A DNA stretch of 60,570 nucleotides from Nocardia nova NBRC 15556 (GTDB lineage: Bacteria; Actinomycetota; Actinomycetes; Mycobacteriales; Mycobacteriaceae), in NCBI RefSeq assembly GCF_001613005.1, contig NZ_BDBN01000066.1:1-60570 (forward strand). The letters run 5' to 3'. Position 1 is the first letter of the stretch. Each line of letters starts with the position of its first letter. The notes under the pieces are model-generated. The model saw only the letters and a program-made list of their open reading frames with translations, was not told the origin of the DNA and ran no database searches. Both the position numbers and the translations under genes were made by a program. Below, piece by piece: positions 57,635 to 60,570 of this stretch.

Positions 57635-58531
57635 TCAGATATTCCCGTTCGGTTCGGTTTCGGCTTTCTCGCGCGCGGCGGTCGTCGCCGGATGCACCGC
57701 GATCAGGCCCAGTCCTTCGCGACGGCGGCAGTGCCGGGCCAGTTCGTCGTAGGCCGGCTGCCCGATCAATTCGATCAGTTCGGGCGCGTAGGACTGCCAG
57801 ACCGGGCGGCTACCGACATGCGCGTCGGGCGAACCGGAGCAGTACCAGTGCAGATCCAAACCGCCCGGGCCCCAGCCGCGCCGATCGTATTCGGTGATGG
57901 TGGTGCGCAGGATCTGTTCGCCGTCGGGCCGGTCGACCCAGTCCTGCGTGCGCCGGATCGGCAGCTGCCAGCACACCTCGGGCTTCACCGTCAGCGGCTC
58001 GATGCCCTTGCGCAGGGCCATCGTGTGCAGGGCGCAACCGATTCCGCCGGCGAAACCCGGGCGGTTGAGGAAGATGCAGGCGCCCTCGTAGCGGCGGGTG
58101 CGGATGGCCGGCTCGTCGTCGAGTTCGTCCTCTTCCAGATACAGCTTCTTGCGGATCTTGCCGTCGCGATCGCGCGCCTCGTCCATCAGCTGCCAATCCT
58201 GCGGCGTGAGCATCTTCACGGCCTTGGCCAGCTTCTTGCGATCGTCGTCGTCGCTGAGGAACGCGCCGTGCGAACAGCAGCCGTCGTCCGGGCGGCCTTC
58301 GATGATGCCCTGGCAGGCGGGCGTGCCGAAGACGCAGGTCCAGCGCGACAGCAGCCAGGTGAGATCGGCCGCGATCAGATGCTCGGCATTTGCCGGATCG
58401 ACGAATTCGATCCACTCCCGCGGGAAGTCGAGATCGACCTCCGGCGCCGGATCCATCTTCGCAGCTGGTCGCGGCCCGGCCGGCGTCGTGTCCGGCGAGA
58501 CGGGGGTGGGCGCGGATGCTCCTGCGGTCAC
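57635..58531 (-). CDS. conserved cysteine-rich protein (Rv0495c-like)
   Basis: This encodes 298 residues from GTG 58531, close to the 296 I recall for Rv0495c. Conserved parts begin at DLDFPREWIEFVDPAN. Cysteines are spread in pairs and motifs (SRWTCVFGTPACQG, DGCCSHGAF, GGIGCALHTM, WYCSGS), suggesting metal or Fe-S binding, but this is inference. GTG 58531 is preferred because a TAGCGT -10 lies 8 bases upstream; reading in frame to ATG 58642 adds 37 low-complexity residues and would start directly against the ppx GTG. The order with ppx matches Rv0495c-Rv0496. Confidence 0.8.
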   Translation of the reverse strand: MTAGASAPTPVSPDTTPAGPRPAAKMDPAPEVDLDFPREWIEFVDPANAEHLIAADLTWLLSRWTCVFGTPACQGIIEGRPDDGCCSHGAFLSDDDDRKKLAKAVKMLTPQDWQLMDEARDRDGKIRKKLYLEEDELDDEPAIRTRRYEGACIFLNRPGFAGGIGCALHTMALRKGIEPLTVKPEVCWQLPIRRTQDWVDRPDGEQILRTTITEYDRRGWGPGGLDLHWYCSGSPDAHVGSRPVWQSYAPELIELIGQPAYDELARHCRRREGLGLIAVHPATTAAREKAETEPNGNI

Positions 58532-58539
58532 ATCGCCAG

Positions 58540-58545
58540 ACGCTA
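58540..58545 (-). promoter_or_regulatory. -10 element for the Rv0495c-like gene
   Basis: On the minus strand TAGCGT is followed by 8 bases and GTG 58531, a leaderless-type arrangement that supports this start. Confidence 0.45.
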
Positions 58546-58630
58546 ACAGCTTTGCCGCTCGAGCCCCAGTTCCGGGCTGGTGTGGTGAGGGGAGTTCCGA
58601 TTCGTCCTCCGGTGCCTCCACCGACCCCGG

Positions 58631-58636
58631 TACCGT
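58631..58636 (+). promoter_or_regulatory. -10 element for leaderless ppx mRNA
   Basis: TACCGT is followed by 6 bases and then GTG 58643. The same hexamer precedes murB. Confidence 0.5.
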
Positions 58637-58642
58637 ATTCAT

Positions 58643-59638
58643 GTGCGGCTCGGTGTTCTCGATGTGGGAAGTAATACCGTCCACCTGCTCGTGGTGGACG
58701 CGCATCGGGGTGGGCACCCGATGCCGATGAGCTCGACGAAGGCCACCTTGCGGCTGTCGGAGAATATGGACGACGCGGGCTGCATCACGCCCGAGGGCGC
58801 GGCCAAGCTCACCAAGACGATCACCGAATTCGCCAGTATCGCAAAGACTTCCGGCTGTGTGGAGCTGATGCCGTTCGCGACCTCGGCGCTGCGGGAGGCG
58901 GCCAATTCCGATGACGTGCTGGCCCAGATCCGCTCCCGCGCGGGTGTCGATCTGCGGGTGCTCTCGGGTGTCGACGAGGCCCGGCTGACGTTCCTGGCGG
59001 TGCGGCGCTGGTACGGGTGGAGCGCGGGACGCATTCTGAATCTCGACATCGGCGGCGGATCGCTCGAGATGAGCAACGGCTGCGACGAGGCGCCCGACGC
59101 GGCGTTGTCGCTGCAGTTGGGGGCGGGCCGGCTGACCAGAGACTGGCTGAACGGCGATCCGCCGGGTAAGCGCCGGGTGGCGGTGCTGCGGGACTGGCTC
59201 GACGCCGAGTTGGTGATACCGGCCAAACAACTGCTCGCGGTCGGGCGTCCGGATTTGGCGGTGGGCACCTCGAAAACCTTCCGCTCGCTGGCCCGGCTGA
59301 CCGGAGCCGCCCCTTCGGCCGCGGGACCGCGTGTGCGGCGTAGTCTCACCAGTTCCGGTCTGCGGCAGTTGATCGCATTCATCTCTCGGATGACCGCCGC
59401 CGATCGCGCAGAATTGGAAGGTGTCAGTTCCGACCGGTCGCAGCAATTGGTGGCCGGCGCACTGGTAGCGGAGGCGAGTATGCGGGCGTTGTCCCTCGAT
59501 ACGCTCGAAATCTGCCCGTGGGCGCTGCGCGAAGGACTGATCCTGCGCAAACTGGATACCGACCTGGGTAGCGACCCGGGTCCGGGTAGTACTCGGCCCA
59601 TCGGAGTGCCGGGCCCGACCGAGGCCGTATCGGGATGA
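58643..59638 (+). CDS. ppx: Ppx/GppA family exopolyphosphatase
   Basis: This 331-residue member of the actin-like ASKHA fold has phosphate loop VLDVGSNTVHLLV and second loop LNLDIGGGSLEMS. M. tuberculosis Ppx1 (Rv0496) is nearly the same through most of its length and acts on short-chain polyphosphate. GTG 58643 gives the conserved MRLGVLDVGSNTVHLL. It lacks the C-terminal HD-like domain of E. coli Ppx, as expected for this short type. Polyphosphate control fits with nearby senX3-regX3 and the ppk2 gene of this window. Confidence 0.95.
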   Translation: MRLGVLDVGSNTVHLLVVDAHRGGHPMPMSSTKATLRLSENMDDAGCITPEGAAKLTKTITEFASIAKTSGCVELMPFATSALREAANSDDVLAQIRSRAGVDLRVLSGVDEARLTFLAVRRWYGWSAGRILNLDIGGGSLEMSNGCDEAPDAALSLQLGAGRLTRDWLNGDPPGKRRVAVLRDWLDAELVIPAKQLLAVGRPDLAVGTSKTFRSLARLTGAAPSAAGPRVRRSLTSSGLRQLIAFISRMTAADRAELEGVSSDRSQQLVAGALVAEASMRALSLDTLEICPWALREGLILRKLDTDLGSDPGPGSTRPIGVPGPTEAVSG

Positions 59639-59670
59639 TCGATGCGGGAAGCGGTCAATCGGAAAGGACC

Positions 59671-59732
59671 GTCGTGAACGGCAGGAGCGGAGGCGGCAGC
59701 CCGGCGTCCCCGCGCCGCAGCCCGTTCACGAC
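59671..59732 (+). repeat. 11-bp inverted repeat before the Rv0497-like gene
   Basis: GTCGTGAACGG (59671-59681) and CCGTTCACGAC (59722-59732) pair perfectly with a GC-rich 40-base loop. The right arm ends two bases before the AAAGGAG ribosome binding site of the next gene. Confidence 0.6.
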
Positions 59733-59754
59733 CGAAAGGAGCCGGCATGAGTGA
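59674..59754 (+). CDS. candidate 26-residue leader ORF
   Basis: GTG 59674 is preceded by GGAAAGGA (59661-59668) and opens 26 codons (Gly/Ser/Arg/Pro-rich) that stop at TGA 59752-59754, eight bases inside the next gene. The arms of the hairpin lie within it. Its translation would disrupt the hairpin and could couple to the downstream start. This is only a sequence-based suggestion. Confidence 0.25.
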   Translation: MNGRSGGGSPASPRRSPFTTERSRHE

Positions 59755-60570
59755 GGATTCGACCCAGCTGTCGGTCGCCGAACTGCTGGCGCGCAACGGC
59801 CAGGGAGTTCCGGCGTCGGGCGGCGGTCGCCGGCGCAGAGGCGGACGCGGCATCGCGGTCACCGACCTGACCGGCGACCTGCCGGCGGTTCGGGAGGGCT
59901 CCTCCTCACACGCCGCTCCGGAGGCCGAACCGGATCCGGAACCGATGCCGGACTTCCAGCTCTCGGTACCCGGATACGAAGCCGAATCACCGCTGTCCGG
60001 CCCGATCAGTTTCTACGATCCCCTGGCCGCCGCTCCGGAGGCGCCGAGCGCGCCGAATTCCTGGGAGCCGTCGGGGTACGCGGCGAACAGCTTCCAGCCC
60101 ACCTCGTTCGACTCTCCGGGCGGATATTCCTCGCCGGAGTTCGGCGCGGCCCCCGGATACGACGCTCCCGGATACGGCGCCCAGCCCGATTCCACCCGGC
60201 ACGCCGCGCCGGAGGGTGCGCCCGCGCCGTACGGTGCGGATGCCGCGCCGGCGCCCACCGGTCGCCGCGCCCGCCGCGAATTGCGGGAGGCGCTGGCCGA
60301 GCGGGAGGCGGCGGGTGCGTTCGCCGCTCCCGAGACACCGGTGGATTCGGGGCGTCCCGGGCGCCGGCACCGGCCGGACCCCGACGAGAGCAACACCGTG
60401 ATGGTGCCGCCGTTCCAGGGCGGCATGGGAACCGACCCCACGCCGCCGACCGCGGCCTGGGCGCCGCCTCGCCCGCCCGAAACCCCCTCTCCGCACCGCG
60501 AATTCGGCGCTCCGGCAGGCCGTGAATTCGGTGCGCCCGACTTCCCGACACCGGGACGCGCCGACCTGCC
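59747..60570 (+). CDS. Rv0497-like membrane protein, N-terminal part (partial)
   Basis: The frame runs open from ATG 59747 (AAAGGAG at 59735-59741) to the window edge, giving at least 274 residues without a stop. The N-terminus TQLSVAELLARNGQG, then RRRRGGRGIAVTDLTGDLPA, is the pattern of the Rv0497 family. A long disordered region follows, rich in Pro, Ala, Gly and Ser (PGYDAPGYGAQPDS, PAPTGRRARRELREALAERE), with repeated REFGAP near the edge. The transmembrane part should lie beyond the window. It is after ppx, as in M. tuberculosis. Confidence 0.8.
   Translation, partial: MSEDSTQLSVAELLARNGQGVPASGGGRRRRGGRGIAVTDLTGDLPAVREGSSSHAAPEAEPDPEPMPDFQLSVPGYEAESPLSGPISFYDPLAAAPEAPSAPNSWEPSGYAANSFQPTSFDSPGGYSSPEFGAAPGYDAPGYGAQPDSTRHAAPEGAPAPYGADAAPAPTGRRARRELREALAEREAAGAFAAPETPVDSGRPGRRHRPDPDESNTVMVPPFQGGMGTDPTPPTAAWAPPRPPETPSPHREFGAPAGREFGAPDFPTPGRADL

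Noticed and set aside
58532..58642. Extended N-terminus of the Rv0495c-like protein
   Set aside because: Low-complexity, no ribosome binding site or -10 for ATG 58642; the shorter start fits the family length. Kept as an alternative in the findings.

Overview
The window is one stretch of a high-GC actinobacterial chromosome. I infer Nocardia or a close mycolic-acid-containing relative. The gene order from isocitrate lyase to the exopolyphosphatase follows, from memory, the M. tuberculosis block Rv0467-Rv0497: icl, fadB2, TetR, DUF445 protein, XRE regulator, hbhA, DUF2516 protein, deoC, DUF2993 protein, murB, lprQ, SDR, mshA, YbjN-like, gpm1, senX3-regX3, Rv0495c-like, ppx and Rv0497-like. Mycothiol synthesis (mshA), HBHA and type VII secretion accessory genes fit that assignment. 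No rRNA, tRNA, CRISPR array or insertion sequence was seen.

Layout. 1-3517: end of a PfkB sugar kinase, a membrane protein with a hexapeptide repeat, XdhC, and a secreted lipase. 4021-6507: aceA and fadB2, with RamB-like palindromes upstream of aceA. 6699-28328: about 22 kb of accessory genes. These are a MetE paralogue without most of its zinc ligands, an orphan MT0933-type antitoxin, a GMC oxidoreductase/aldehyde dehydrogenase operon, an SMP-30-like secreted protein, a TetR/PapA5-like acyltransferase pair with a clear operator, a zinc alcohol dehydrogenase, a ZIP transporter, a PDZ serine protease, a DsbA-VKOR pair, PPK2, an EspG/PPE-like trio, a methyltransferase/DUF4873/AurF diiron oxygenase group, a trans-acting enoyl-reductase homologue and an ABC1 kinase. 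28428-32539: the conserved TetR, DUF445, XRE, hbhA, DUF2516 block. 32624-36062: two paralogous hydrolases with duplicated palindromic upstream sites, and purU. 36216-46442: deoC, LmeA-like, AbiEi-like, methyltransferase, two DUF2505 genes, murB, L,D-transpeptidase, SDR, hydrolase, mshA and YbjN-like. 46510-50872: an accessory insert with a ROK protein, DUF4287, a secreted hydrolase, a SLATT-type membrane protein and a RES/Xre toxin-antitoxin pair. 50952-60570: gpm1, a secreted CocE-type hydrolase, senX3-regX3, a small secreted protein, an FMN reductase, Rv0495c-like, ppx, and the start of an Rv0497-like protein that runs off the end.

How the genes relate. aceA and fadB2 serve growth on acetate and fatty acids. 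murB and the L,D-transpeptidase build the cell wall. mshA and the thiol-disulfide pair handle redox. senX3-regX3, ppx and ppk2 together suggest phosphate and polyphosphate control. Many of the conserved genes appear to be leaderless, with a TAnnnT -10 element 6-8 bases before the start codon. The most unusual items are the zinc-ligand-poor MetE, a palindrome shared by the XRE promoter and the hydrolase pair, and the SLATT/RES island.
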